Part shown: positions 44,465 to 55,462 of the stretch, one piece after another
Numbering within the stretch: the first letter of the stretch is position 1
Layout of the letters: every line of letters starts with the position of its first letter
NCBI GenBank assembly: GCA_022478985.1
Contig: JAKSZP010002676.1
Location: 205,438 to 269,437 of the forward strand
DNA length: 64,000 nt
Direction of reading: 5' to 3'
Source: Massospora cicadina
Taxonomy: Eukaryota; Entomophthoromycota; Entomophthoromycetes; Entomophthorales; Entomophthoraceae
Program-made: the position numbers and the translations under genes
Notes under the pieces: generated by a model
Seen by the model: the letters and a program-made list of their open reading frames with translations, nothing else
The model's database searches: none
What the model was told of the DNA's origin: nothing

Positions 44465-46341
44465 ATTAAATATTGGCTCCTTTAATTTTTTATTCTCAAC
44501 GGAATAAAATTACCATCAGGAGTATTAACTAGTTAACTTATTCAGTTGAGTGCTCCTCAATAGATTTAATTTGGTAAGGGATTTTCATAAATTTAGGTAT
44601 TCTAATCATAACCTTCTTGACTGCATCTTGAACCCTGGTTGATATGGGCAGTTGAGGTTGAGGTATGCCATTTAATTTGATTGGGATTGGAGTAGTCAAA
44701 CCCTTTAGCTACTCAGTTAGGGGTATTGTTTATCCTATTGTACTGCATTACACTGATTACAGGGTTCCTGACATTGGTGAAAGTGATAATTGGGTTGATT
44801 ACAAAATGTAGCATAGAAGTTGTTACAGGGTCTTGTGTTTTGAACCAGCATATTTAACTTCTGTACTTGTTCAGTGAGACATTGACTTTCAAACTATTAT
44901 ATAAGTAGAACTATGTTTAAAATCTTGGGTTTATCCTCTTATCAAAGTTATACAAATTAATTCTGGTATATTACTAAATTAGTGACATTGAAACTTGTTG
45001 TTTGTTAGTAAGCTATGCATTAATTTGAAAAGTAGTTGTAGCATGGTCAATATAGGTAGGATGTCATTAAAACCGCTCTTGTTATAAGGTTTAATGTCTA
45101 AAAATACTAAGGAGTTGGTCTACCTTCTCATAATATCAATATTACTTAGTTCCAGAGTTCTATTAGTTTCTCTACTTTATTAATCTATTTTTGATAGTCC
45201 AAATTTTGGAAGTGACGCTTCCATATTTTTTCATATAATTATAGAGTGAAGGCCTTAATTCATTTCTTTGATGTGAGTTTTCCAATCTCTTCATACTTTA
45301 AATGACAGAGTTGCACTTGCCATTTTCTGATTTTACTGTTAATAGGTTAATCACTTCTCAAGTTTGATGCTTCGAGTTTATACCATATTCTTCCTCCTAA
45401 GTATTGTAGTTAGCACGCATTTTTTAATAATATTAGGTTAAGGGGTAGGGAAACAAGTGATAGAGTATGCACTTACTGTCACTTCCTCCCCAAGTTCAAT
45501 CATGGTAGTGAACTTTGGGTAGGGGACAACTATGACTGTGTTGGCGTTCTGCACCAATGCCCCAAGCTAAGATAGCAAATAGCAAGGCGGTCCATGGAGT
45601 ACCTGTACTACATACGCCGTGCATGGAGGTTTTCCAAATTTTATCCTCATTTTCTATTTCTTTGATTCCCCTTAATCAGTGCGGTATATTCCTCAGGTCA
45701 GATCATCAAGAATAAAGTTTAAAATAAAATTAGTATTAAGCTATTGAATCTCAAATTGGCACATACTACATAAAGAAGATTATGGTCACTTGTTTGGGAG
45801 GGATTTTTTGGTGAGTTATAGGGTCTTACCACTTACAGTAATGGTTAATTGTTGTAAGGATTTGGATAACCAGTTTGATCATAATTTGAGGTATTATTGG
45901 CAACTCAGGTATCATTGGTATGAATTATCATACAATGAGCAGTTAATGGTTCCCAGAAAGGTGATTTATGGCTAGATTTTGTCTGTTAAGTGGTTTGGGA
46001 TGAAATATCGTAAAGGCAAGATAAATTTTATACTAAAGAATCCACCATTCCAAAAAACAAACAGGCGTTCTACCTGATCATTTTAAGATGATTAAAAAGT
46101 GTTACTGGGAACAAAGAAGTTAAGAATAATTTGATTTACATGTGAAATACTTTTTATATTGTTACTGGTCATTCCATTGATCTTTGTTTTGCTACGCTCA
46201 ACTAATTCCTATTATATACTAATAAACCTTGATACAGGTTCCATTAATAGTAGATTGGTATGACCCATTGAAAGCTTACATATTGTAGTTTCATAGGGTA
46301 AGACTTTAGAGATTTTTAAAGTTCCCTTGAAATGCGGTTAA
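44465..46341 (-). mobile_element. Retroelement D, copy 2, right part (Gag side)
   Basis: Continues copy 2 after the B1 insertion. 44,470-45,330 aligns with 790-1,660 of copy 1. On the minus strand VQKLNMLVQNTRPC leads to the Cys-rich FCNQPNYHFHQCQEPC at 44,820-44,760, then AYLNLNCPYQPGFKMQ. From 45,330 to 46,341 there is no partner in this window. A 61-codon plus frame at 45,790 has no recognisable family. B2 inserted at 46,341. Confidence 0.45.
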
Positions 46342-47288
46342 TGTCATGGCTCCATGCCATAATTGAGGGCACAGATTGTAAGGACAAAGATGATCGTCAG
46401 GAGGCCAAAAAGGTTAATTTGGCAGGCCTCCCTGACCTCAAATATACCCTTGATCAACGCTGTGTATAGGCGAGATATGCTCATGAGGTTCTGGGAATGT
46501 GTGATGCTTAGCCTGGAGGTACATTCAGGGCTTTAAAACGCACCATCTACATTCTTAATCCTTTACAGTTCATTATGTTTGCTTGAGGAACAGGGTTTTT
46601 GAAACCCATTTCATTTTTAATATTACCAAATTAGATTGACCCAGTTACAATCTATAAATCAAGTTTGGTCAAATTCAAGTTACAAGACCCTGGCCAATGG
46701 TAACATGCACCTATTGGTTTGCTTAGGCTTAGCACCACTTCCACCAATCAATGACTCACCCCACCATTGTTAAGTATATTTCCATGAGACCAACTTTCCT
46801 TGTTAGTCAACTTTTTTTAGTACTAGATGGTCCCAACCCGAGGGGGATTCATCGATGTTTGTTAGTCAACTTTTTAATAATAAATTCCCTGTCACTTTAA
46901 GTTTTTTAATATGGTTTCTTGGGCAAACCTTTGGGCGGAACTCCTCAAGAAGGTCTCTAACAACATTGGATATTTTTATGAAGTATCTCCCATATCTGGT
47001 GCACCTCTGGGCTGCTCTGGTCCCCTCCAGATCGAGGCACTCAAGAATTCTAGCAAATATCTACATTTGGTTATGGACACCCCCTTTGGGTTCCAACTAA
47101 GTTTTGTTGTTTATTTGCTATCAACTATTATACACCACGTTGTACACCCTTGCCCTATGTCCTTTTGGCTCCTTCACCCTCCATAGTGCTCTTTTTACAA
47201 TCTTACTAATGACTAGTTTCTGGCAGTATGGCTGTGCATCCAGTACCACCTCTTTGGTAATGAGAGAGTTACAGAAACTCTCTTAACA
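46342..47288 (+). repeat. B2 5' LTR
   Basis: Starts TGTCATGGCTCCATGCC and ends CTCTCTTAACA. It is ~100 bp longer than the B1 LTR, partly because of a small insertion at 46,817-46,859 flanked by 16-bp direct repeats. Confidence 0.75.
46801..46875. repeat. 16-bp direct repeats around a 43-bp insert in B2 LTR
   Basis: TGTTAGTCAACTTTTT occurs at 46,801-46,816 and 46,860-46,875. The B1 LTR has one copy of the corresponding site. The insert (AGTACTAGATGG... to ...ATCGATGT) has no open frame. Confidence 0.6.
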
Positions 47289-48330
47289 TAAGTCAAGCAA
47301 TCACTTTATTTTACATGCACTAGAATTATCCATGTGGGGCTTTTGCAAAGTATGAATTGGGTGCACAGCCATTTGTCATGGCCTCTATGGAGTTCGCCAC
47401 CATTTTCTCATTTGGCCAATGGTTGGTGCATTTTGGCGTTATTCTTGCTACCTCCAACTGGGAAGTGCCCACCCATCTTGCTTGTATATGATGGATTTGG
47501 ATGCTATGCAATCTGGGTGTCATGATTCTCCAATTTTCCTGTGAAATTAACAAAATAATTTACTTAATATATTTCTCTTGGCACTGCGTTTGAATGGTAA
47601 AGGGGGATCTTTGATGAAGGGCCTGGTGGTGATGGCTTGGATAACAATTCATAACCTGCCGCTGAATTGGGTTTGGGGTTGTTCTAGCCAAAACGTGTTT
47701 TAGAACGCTTTTTATTCAAATAAAAAGGCGACAATATCATTTCTTGTGTCTTTAGTTTGGAACTCATTTTAGTATACCAGATCACCCCAGAGAACCTGCG
47801 CTTGACCCTATTATGATCAAAAGAACACAGGCGTTAAAGAAGGTGTTACTTTTACAATATCAAAATGTTTATGAAACTGCTGAAGATATGGTGGGATATG
47901 TGGACTCAGTAGTAAGAGTGGCCAATTATCCCTCTCCATTCTTTGATGAGAAAATACCCCTGGAGGTATGCCTATACCTGATGAAGAGTTTTCTGGTGAG
48001 GTGTTTGCGTTTTCTAATTTATACAAGACCATTTAGGATATTTTTTGTTGATTGCTACTCTTTAATCCCCTTAGAGGAAATCATCACAGCTATATTTTAG
48101 TTACAGTAGTCTCTGAGAATTTTATAGACCAATAGCTAGCTGACTACCTTGAGTTGAATTACTTGCCAGGTATGGTTAGGGGAGGGGCTTCCCAAAGTAT
48201 TCTCACGCGGAAGATTCTGGGGTTAGTGGATTATCAAGTTGGCAAATATTATTTGGTGGACCGCTTCCAAGCAATCAAAACCTTCTGTATCCCATTATTC
48301 TGTAATTAGAGTGGTGGCAAAAATTTGACG
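47289..48330 (+). pseudogene. B2 gag/protease remnant
   Basis: The leader (47,289-47,760) shows no coding. Near 47,780 QITPENLRLT matches the B1 gag block. Near 48,110-48,180 FIDQ, a stop, LADYLELNYLPG and MVRGGASQS match the B1 protease downstream of its active site. The Asp block itself is destroyed by stops. An LVDYQVGKYYLVD block follows at ~48,220. Confidence 0.55.
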
Positions 48331-48339
48331 TCAGAACCA

Positions 48340-49290
48340 ACTTGAAAGACAATACCTTGTTACTAACATTGAAGGATTTTTATATATTAGTTGTCCCATT
48401 GTTTGAGGCTGATTCTCAGTGTGATTTGCCACAATGCACCAAGGATCATACACTTACTCTTTCTCCATTAATGAAGCCCTCTTTGGAGGTACTTTATCTC
48501 CCTGTCTGGAGGGGCTGGAATCTTCGTTTGTTGCGGATTCAGCTAATGCACTACCAGCTCATTAAGAGTTTGATTGTGAGTTAAACTCACTGTTGATATG
48601 CTGCGTATATCTTCTCCCACTTACCCTTTGAGTGTATGGGAGGTTGCGGCCTTAGATGTGTAAGTTAAGGAGCAGTTATTCAAAGGCGCAATAATTCAGC
48701 GCACATCCCCACTATGCTCCCCACTTCTCTTTGTGGAGAAGGCAGATGGTACCTTGCGCCCATGTGTAGATTACGGTAAACTCAACAATTTCACAATACC
48801 AGGCTTACATTCCATTCCGGTGAACTCACAGATTTCTCTCTATGTAAAAGCTAGAGTATTCTCAAAACTATATTGCTTAAACGAGTTCAATCATATTTGC
48901 TTAAGAAGGGCCAGGACTGTCCAACCTCATTCTGTACCAGAAAAGGAATTTACCTGTGTTAGGTTATGCCCTTTGGGTAAAAACGCCCCAGCTATTTTTT
49001 AACGCCATATAGATGTGGCTTTTGGGGGTTATGCTAGTGGTATACGTGGAAGCCTACATGGATTATATCCTTGTGTTTTCTCCTAATCATAAGTCCCATG
49101 CAGTACACTTTCAGCATGTGGGGAGAGGTAAAGGCAGCCAACATTACGCTAAGAATCAGAAAGTGTGAATTCTTCAAGTCCCAGGTCACCTTCCTGGGAA
49201 ACTTCATGTTTGACCAAGGCTACAATTTAACTCCAGACAAGGAGAAGGCAATTTATGAGTGGCTCACTTCAATTTTTGGTCAAGAAATTT
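48340..49290 (+). pseudogene. B2 reverse transcriptase
   Basis: VEKADGTLRPCVDYGKLNNF (48,730-48,795), ARVFSKLYCLNEFNHI and AYMDYILVFSPNHKSH (49,051-49,100) are the RT blocks. The catalytic box at 49,054-49,065 reads YMDY, so the second Asp is lost (a transversion). Frame changes fall at about 48,600, 48,970 and 49,110. Confidence 0.7.
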
Positions 49291-49299
49291 AGGAGTTTC

Positions 49300-49860
49300 T
49301 TGGGGGAATTGTACATTCCTTAGGAAATCTACACCCAATCTTTCTGAGATGGTTGTGCTCTTATATAAGGCAAGCACGGCAAAGTTGCTTCAGTGGTTCC
49401 AAGTGCTGCAGGATGCCTTCCAAGAGTTAAAGTGCACCCTACTATTTATGTTCATCTTTTGCCATAGTGAGCCTGACAAGGAGTCTATCGTGACTTCTGA
49501 TAACTCCAATTTCACCATTGTGGCTGCCTTATTAAAAGTAGCCAAAGATGGAATAGAGCATTTGGTGGGATATCTTTTCAAAATATGTCCCTTCCTAAGT
49601 TAATTTATGCCGTTTACGACAAAATGTTATTGGCAGTGGTTGATGCGCTTACCTAATGGCGCCATCACTTTCATGGCTCATCCCAACCATTACGTGTTCA
49701 TATAGTTCACTGTGCCTTGTTGTACTACCGCGCATCTCATGTCTTAATCCACTGCAGACCCAATGGCATAAAACCCTGGACCTATTTGCATTTTCTTATG
49801 AGTTTACAAAGGTAAGGAGAATGGTTTGGCAGATGCTTTGAGCTAAAACCTTACACTAGC
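49300..49860 (+). pseudogene. B2 RNase H
   Basis: SIVTSDNSNFTIVAALLKVA and GIEHLVGYLFK (49,485-49,590), then in another frame VYDKMLLAVVDALT and FAFSYEFTK (49,610-49,815). TSDNS replaces the TSDAS block, with Asp retained. KELL reads KMLL, losing the catalytic Glu. Confidence 0.65.
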
Positions 49861-50059
49861 TCCTAATACTAAGGTGGTAGAGGTATAAAACACTTACTTG
49901 GTAATCTACTAGGTAAGATTGTGTCTCAACGTCCTTCTCCCTTTGCCCATCTTCCAACGCTTGCTCCTCTGGAAAATGCGGAGGAACATGGTATTTTAGA
50001 AAGGTAGTCCTTTCATAGCCTTTTTTGGATGAGTATACTATGGTACTTGACAATTGTGA

Positions 50060-51200
50060 TTTAAATCAGGAGGACATTACCAGGATTACCACGTGAAGAG
50101 TGAGATAGTGTGGTTCCAGGGTCGCCTCTAGGTTCCTGCTGGACCACGTCGCTTAGGAATCATCTGGGACCATCATGACAGAATCACCGTTGGACATCCT
50201 AAGAAAGCGAAGACTCTGGAGCTAATTTGCCGCACTTACAATTGGAAAGGGTTAGCCGTGCATGTGTCAGTATCAAAAGGAGTGCCTGGTCTGCAAAGAA
50301 ATGAAGAAAAACCGCCAGCCACTAGTGGGGTCGTTGGTACCAGTCCAAAAGGCTGAAGGGCCTTGGACTTCCCTATAGGTAAATTTTATTGTGTAATTAC
50401 CTGCATTTAGTGGCTACGAAGCCATCATGGCAGAGGTGGACTGTTTTACAAAGTTCGCCCACTTTATTCCCTGCAGAACCACAGTATCTATGGCTGAAAT
50501 GGCTAAGATCTTCTTCTCTCTTATGTTTCTCTTTATAGGGACCCCAAAAAATAAATAGCAGTCGTAGGCCCCAGTTTACCTCTGTCTTTTTGGATTTGTT
50601 GTGTAAGAATCTTCAGATTTGCCCCTGCCGTTTGACTACCTTTCACTATAACCTTATGGTCAGACTGAATGAATGAACCAATGCTTGGAACAGTTCCTGT
50701 GGTGTTACACTGCTGTGGATCATTCAGATTGAGTTTCCAACCTCCCTATGGCCCAATTCAACTATAACAATGCCCAACAATCGCCTATCAATTGTTCCCC
50801 TTTTTGCTAACTATGGCTTCAACCCCGCCTTCAACATGGAGCCCAGTTTTGGATCCAAGGTGGAAGTAGTGGTGACTTTTCAAAGATTATCAAAAATTAC
50901 ACCAGGGGGTGAACACAAACTTTGTTGCAGCTATGCAAGCTTATAAGGAAACAAGGATGGAAAAAAATGGGTAGGTCCTGCATACAAGGAAGGGGATCTC
51001 GTGATGCTTGATGCTAGAAACATCCCTATCAACCAGAAATGCAAAAAGCTGGACTAAAGAGGATTGGGCCTTACCGCATTGTCAGAAAGGTGCCCGTGTT
51101 GCATTCCAATTGGATCTTCCTTCATCATTCCGCATTTTTGACATTTTTAATAAAAGTAAGCTTACGTTGTTTGAGGGGCCCCACCAGAGACTCCTGAGGC
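50060..51200 (+). pseudogene. B2 integrase
   Basis: Blocks parallel to B1 appear: TVGHPKKAKTLELI near 50,190, ECLVCKEMKKNRQP near 50,285 and VQKAEGPWTSL near 50,345. A QTE-like block lies near 50,660, and the GPYRIVRKVP and FHLDLPSSFRIF end near 51,065-51,130. Stops break every block. The Pol C-terminus then passes into a chromodomain. Confidence 0.6.
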
Positions 51201-51209
51201 TTATCTTGT

Positions 51210-51380
51210 GGATGGGGCGCCGGAGTGAGATTTGGAGGAAATAGTAGCCTCACTCTAAATATGAAAAAGGCTTGAGTACTTTGTATTCTAGAAGGGATCT
51301 GATGCAGTGGGTAACAGCTAGGTACCAGCGCACAATTGCGCCCATGCCAGCTTCTTATCAAATTTTTCCATGAGCGTTTT
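51210..51380 (+). pseudogene. B2 chromodomain remnant
   Basis: DLEEIVAS, stops, KRLEYFVF, a stop, KGSDAVGNS and a terminal helix-like stretch align with the B1 chromodomain. Trp of WKG and of NSW are both stop codons here. Confidence 0.6.
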
Positions 51381-51503
51381 CAGAGGTTGCAGGACCAACG
51401 TTGAAGCAAACCATCGCCGCCATGAAGCTGACCCCGGCCCAAAAGAACTTTTACTTGTCAAAAGCCCTTGGAGGGGTGGAGCATCAAAAGATTGAGAAGA
51501 TCA

Positions 51504-51621
51504 TGTCATGGCTTTATGACCTAAACTTATGGCACATATTTTTAAAAAGCTGGTCGTCATGAGGCCAAAAATGATAAGTTGGCAGGCAACCTGACCTTAA
51601 ACATATCCCTGGACTTGCGCA
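51504..51621 (+). repeat. B2 3' LTR fragment
   Basis: TGTCATGGCTTTATGACC onwards matches the first ~118 bp of the B2 5' LTR. It then gives way to a family A LTR. The remainder must lie beyond the window, after A'. Confidence 0.75.
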
Positions 51622-52842
51622 AGGTCTAAAGAGAACGTTAATCCCTCTCATCACGCTGGGCTATCTTGCTCATGTGGTAGATGAGCAGTGGGTTACAGCC
51701 TACCACATGAAGGTCCCCCACCCAATCCCATTCTAATGACTGGAAAATTGATGCAGCGCATTAAGGTGGTTTGCACCAAAGTGGCAGTGGGAAAGGACTG
51801 ACATAGGAAGAATAAGGTGAGTCCCTCCCTAATTCCAGGCTTGAGTTCTGCAAATCAATGATGGAAAAGGAACCCTCTGCTTTTGCAGAGAGGCCTAATT
51901 CCACCAAAATTTGAAAAGATTGTGTATGAATTAAAAAACTAGGTGCAGTCAGGTTGGGTGTTCTAAAACCATTTCTAAACAATTGAGACCGTCCCTACAT
52001 AATGGCCCTGGGAGGTCCCTGCTACCCGTTGAGTGAGATGCCGCCACTCAGGCATGCACAATCACAATAAAAATGTGATTTGGGTGCTAGAAGCTGAATC
52101 GACATCTAAACAGCTATTATTAACATGTCCACATTGTTTTGAACAATTTTCACTCAAGCTCCACCACTCTCGTCAGAAAATGAGCTCTACATTCCCATGC
52201 ACATGATCTTATTTCCTAAAGCAACTGGGTATCTAAGCAATCATCCCTGTCAGATACAATTATAAGTTAATTTCTTTACCTTATTTTAAAATAAAAACCC
52301 CTTTCACTGAATAAATTTGCCTGCTGGATTTTTTTTCCTTGGTATACGTCATGAAACCCAGCTCCAAAAATAATATTGGGTTGCACAAAGACTGGGTCCG
52401 CTTGGCCATCAAAACAACATGTTGCCTATCATCATGGACTGGGAATGCCATACTCAAGTCCTCTTTAGACATTTTACGTTTGCCAAAGCTATTTGGCATT
52501 TGGATCTGTCACTTTTGTTGAAGGCTTTACTTTTCCACTTGGTGAAATTTTTGTAATCTTACTACCTGCACTTTTGACAACAACTTTGTGGAGAACCCAG
52601 ATTCATTTTAGTAAGCAAAAGATTTCCTTGTCTGAATTCACTAGCACTTAGTTGCAACAACCTGGTTGCTTGCCAATTTGCTTCTTACCATCATCTCAAG
52701 TTGCCGTTCATGGTTTGCCCACCTTCCATCCCACTTTCAGGTCATCAAACAGAAGTGCCTTTGGCATTCTTGCTGACCTTCAAGATGTTCACACACCCCA
52801 ATTGGCAGGCCAGTATAAATCTTATTTTCTACTTTTATGACA
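51622..52842 (+). repeat. A' 5' LTR
   Basis: Matches LTR A from near its start, with a ~70-bp deletion around 51,640, through CTCTCATCAC-C-GGGC and TGAGCAGTGGGTTACAGCC to TTTTATGACA at 52,842. The palindrome is AATTGGCAGGCCAGTA at 52,800. It is older and more diverged than the element A LTRs. Confidence 0.75.
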
Positions 52843-53045
52843 TAATTGGCCAACCATTGGTACCTGCTAAATCTGTCCTCCTTTTTGAGGTGTTTACTGC
52901 AGGGGTTTCTATTTACAAAATTAAATTGTTCAGTGATTTGCCACCTGATGTTTATAAGGTTAGTAGTCAAATTTAGTGGCAGCTCCCATGTGGTGTTAGG
53001 AGCTTTTTCACCTCCTAGCCCATCCCAGAAACCCCAGTTTAAATT
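52843..53045 (+). pseudogene. A' leader and gag start
   Basis: TAATTGGCCAACCATTGGTACC resembles the sequence after the element A LTR. A coding-like stretch LGAFSPPSPSQKPQFKF ends where element H begins. Confidence 0.5.
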
Positions 53046-53792
53046 TGACAGACCTTTTCCATTACAGATGAAAACTAAGAATGTTTTAGGTTGCATTCAG
53101 TCAAAAAGGGTAAATGTCAGCCATTTGCAATTTTCTGATGGCATTATGAGCAATTTTAATGAAAGCGTCGATGAGAATGGCCAAACAACTCTGGTCAATT
53201 CTCGGTAAAACACCTTGAACCAGGGTAACACTAGTTCAAAACCCACACGGGCACTTTCAGTAAAAACAAACGATTGGAATTTGCCAATCGCATGATAGAC
53301 TTAGGGGAAACCAGTAGAAGGTACTCCCCAACCAGCACCAAGTCCTTTACCCCACCTGCATGAGGGACACCCCCTTTTATAGGGATGGCGGCGGACCCCT
53401 GAAGTGAGGATAATTTCTCAAGTGGTGATTGGTTGTGGTAAATCAAGACCTTGCCACATGGGTATATTTTTCCCTAAAACCTCAACTTCCATTTTACCAA
53501 AATTAACTGACTTTCCCTCAAGATCTAACAGGATTGACACCAATATTACCTAAATTGGAAAGCATCAAAGCTATTCAAAACCTATCCCCAAATTCCCTCC
53601 AATATTTTAAAATAGTATAAATTCTAATCATTGAAAATTGTAAAGGGATAGCTTCTCATTTTTTAACCCTGCGCTCATATTAAAAATTAGAAAATCCAAT
53701 TTTATAGTTAACTATTTTTATTTTAATAAAAATACTTTTTAGGATCCAGCGGCGTAGCACCCAGTGAGCATAAATCAAGCTGGATTTCTAAA
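53046..53792 (+). repeat. Element H 5' LTR
   Basis: Starts TGACAGACCTTTTCC (3' LTR: TGATATCGGACATTTGCC) and ends GGATTTCTAAA. CCCCCTTTTATAG near 53,370 is TATA-like. Confidence 0.85.
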
Positions 53793-53794
53793 AA

Positions 53795-54334
53795 ATGGTG
53801 CTCACTACATGTGATCCCTGTACAACAAAGCTAGTTGCTCTTGAAAAGCAACTAAAAAGTTCTTTGTCTCGCCTTGAGGATCTTGAGCAGCGCCCTTACA
53901 AAATTTCTATTAAGGACAAGTTCACCCCTGATGAAGGGAGCATTGCTACCTTCCTGTACATATATGAAGCTGCTATGAATGGCAAAACAAATAAGCAAAA
54001 AGTTTTACACATCCTTCCTTGTTTAAGTCATCTAGAGCAAGAGATGATTGTCCTTATACTGAACCCTTCATACACTTGGGCAGAGGTGAAGGGGGCTCTT
54101 TTGGCTGAATTTAAATCAAAACAGAGTCTATACAGGAAAAAACAGGCTTTTATGAGTTTTAGTATGTATGAAGGTGAATCAACCATTGCCTTTGATGAAC
54201 GCTCTTACCTCGCTGCGCAAAGACTGTCAACCTCAAACATGCTTAACCTTGATGATATGATTGCCACCCTGTTAACTGGACTATCCTCTCAGCCCTCTCT
54301 AGCTATACATATCATCTCCATAAAACACCATTAA
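53795..54334 (+). pseudogene. Element H gag
   Basis: A 179-codon frame from ATG at 53,795, with a coiled-coil-like ALEKQLKSSLSRLEDLEQR, a capsid part FTPDEGSIATFLYIYEAAM and SYTWAEVKGALLAEF, and FMSFSMYEGESTIAFDERSY. This matches the usual Gag capsid pattern of short helices. It ends TAA; related reading continues in shifted frames to ~54,420. No zinc knuckle was seen before the protease. The start codon lies inside the primer-binding-site candidate. Confidence 0.65.
53796..53809 (+). promoter_or_regulatory. Element H primer-binding-site candidate
   Basis: TGGTGCTCACTACA begins 3 bases after the LTR. Element C has TTAGTGCTCACTACA at the equivalent place. TGG at the start fits the complement of a tRNA CCA end. 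The gag ATG (53,795) overlaps it. Confidence 0.5.
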
Positions 54335-54950
54335 AAAACATCTGCGACCTTAAAAAGGCTTTGTTAGAAATTGCCAACGTTCAAATATGTGCTAACTCAA
54401 ATGACGCTGAGGTGTAACCTTTAATGCTAACCATTAAGGATTTACCACCAGTCGACCTGTTGGGAGTGAGGCCACCTGTGCCTATCCTCCACATTAAACC
54501 TGCTCCCTTAGTGCAACTAAAAATCTTTCCATACTCCTTCTAATAAATCAAATTCCTGTAAGGGTATAACAATCACACGCCAGCACAAGCTCAATAACGC
54601 CTCTGTGCCTTCCCTTCCAGCCAAGCTGGAAAATGTGTCTCCTAAGGCTACCCCATCTTCTGTAGCCATCCCTCTACCTCCATCGCTGTCTTGCCCGTTG
54701 TTGCGAATACTCTTGGGGAGGAATCTGAGGGGGTTATGATGACGTTGGTTACTGCATATTGGGAGCCTCTGCGGAAGTAGAAGTGCCTGCTAATTTGAAC
54801 GCTGGAGGAGTATATGAGACCACCATACCTGAGGAGACGTACCTCGGTCAAATTCTATGGTTTCAAAAAGTGATTGACACTGCCAGTGATGGTGACCAAT
54901 TCTTAGCTGGCTTTATTTCCCTCTTCAGCGGGTTCATCTCATAAAATCTA
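54335..54950 (+). pseudogene. Element H gag-protease linker (degraded)
   Basis: Several short plus frames, for instance LKKALLEIANVQICANSND near 54,350 and ASAEVEVPANLNAGGVYET near 54,760. Pro/Lys-rich and without a recognisable motif. It would be the nucleocapsid/linker region of the Gag-Pol precursor. Confidence 0.35.
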
Positions 54951-54952
54951 TC

Positions 54953-55366
54953 ATGGATAAATACCCAGAGACCACTAGAAAGATAACCTCCACCTTCCGG
55001 TTTAAGGAGGTCTTAGCTTTGTCACCTAAATTTAAAGGAACGCTCACTAAGGTTGAAGTGGTCATTCAGAAGGTCCGAATACTAGCCATCTTGGACACTA
55101 ACTCCCAAGTTAACGTGATCTCCTCTAAGCGAATAAAGAAAATTAAGCTAGCGCCTGACTTGAAGTACACGCAAGAGTTTGGAACCGCTGGTCCCAACAA
55201 TACCCGTTCTATTGGGGCATACTCTTCCCTTCACATTCAAATTGGAAAGCTTATCTTATCATCCCCTGCTGTGGCTTTGGATAACAACGCATATGATATG
55301 TTCACTGGCACTCAATTTATAATTGAGTATGAAGGAATAATCAACATGAAGCAAGGGGTCCTCTAA
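54953..55366 (+). pseudogene. Element H aspartic protease
   Basis: AILDTNSQVNVISSKRIKK at 55,080-55,140 is the active-site block, with Asn where Gly is expected (two G-to-A changes). FGTAGPNNTRSIGAYSSLHI and YDMFTGTQFI complete the fold and match element C. The frame is open for 137 codons. Another 103-codon frame (55,463-55,774) continues the linker to the RT. Confidence 0.75.
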
Positions 55367-55462
55367 TTACTCAACTATGAAGTTCCTTTAGTCCTATCTA
55401 ATAAAGAGCCCAACAAGCATGAATACTTTTTCCTAATCAAATACTCCTTTTCAGCTATAACC

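Larger units (their letters stand above)
46342..51621 (+). mobile_element. Ty3/gypsy chromodomain element B2 (plus), 3' LTR cut by A'
   Basis: 5' LTR 46,342-47,288, interior 47,289-51,503, and a 3' LTR beginning TGTCATGGCTTTATGACC at 51,504 that breaks off at about 51,621 where an A-family LTR starts. The coding order matches B1. It is more decayed than B1, with protease active site lost and YMDY in the RT. Left flank is GTTAA; the right flank lies beyond the window. Confidence 0.8.

Noticed and set aside
21817..44469. CTTAG/ATTAA as a target duplication of B1
   Set aside because: Only three of five bases agree, and D copy 1 does not settle the ancestral site. Left as a partial match.
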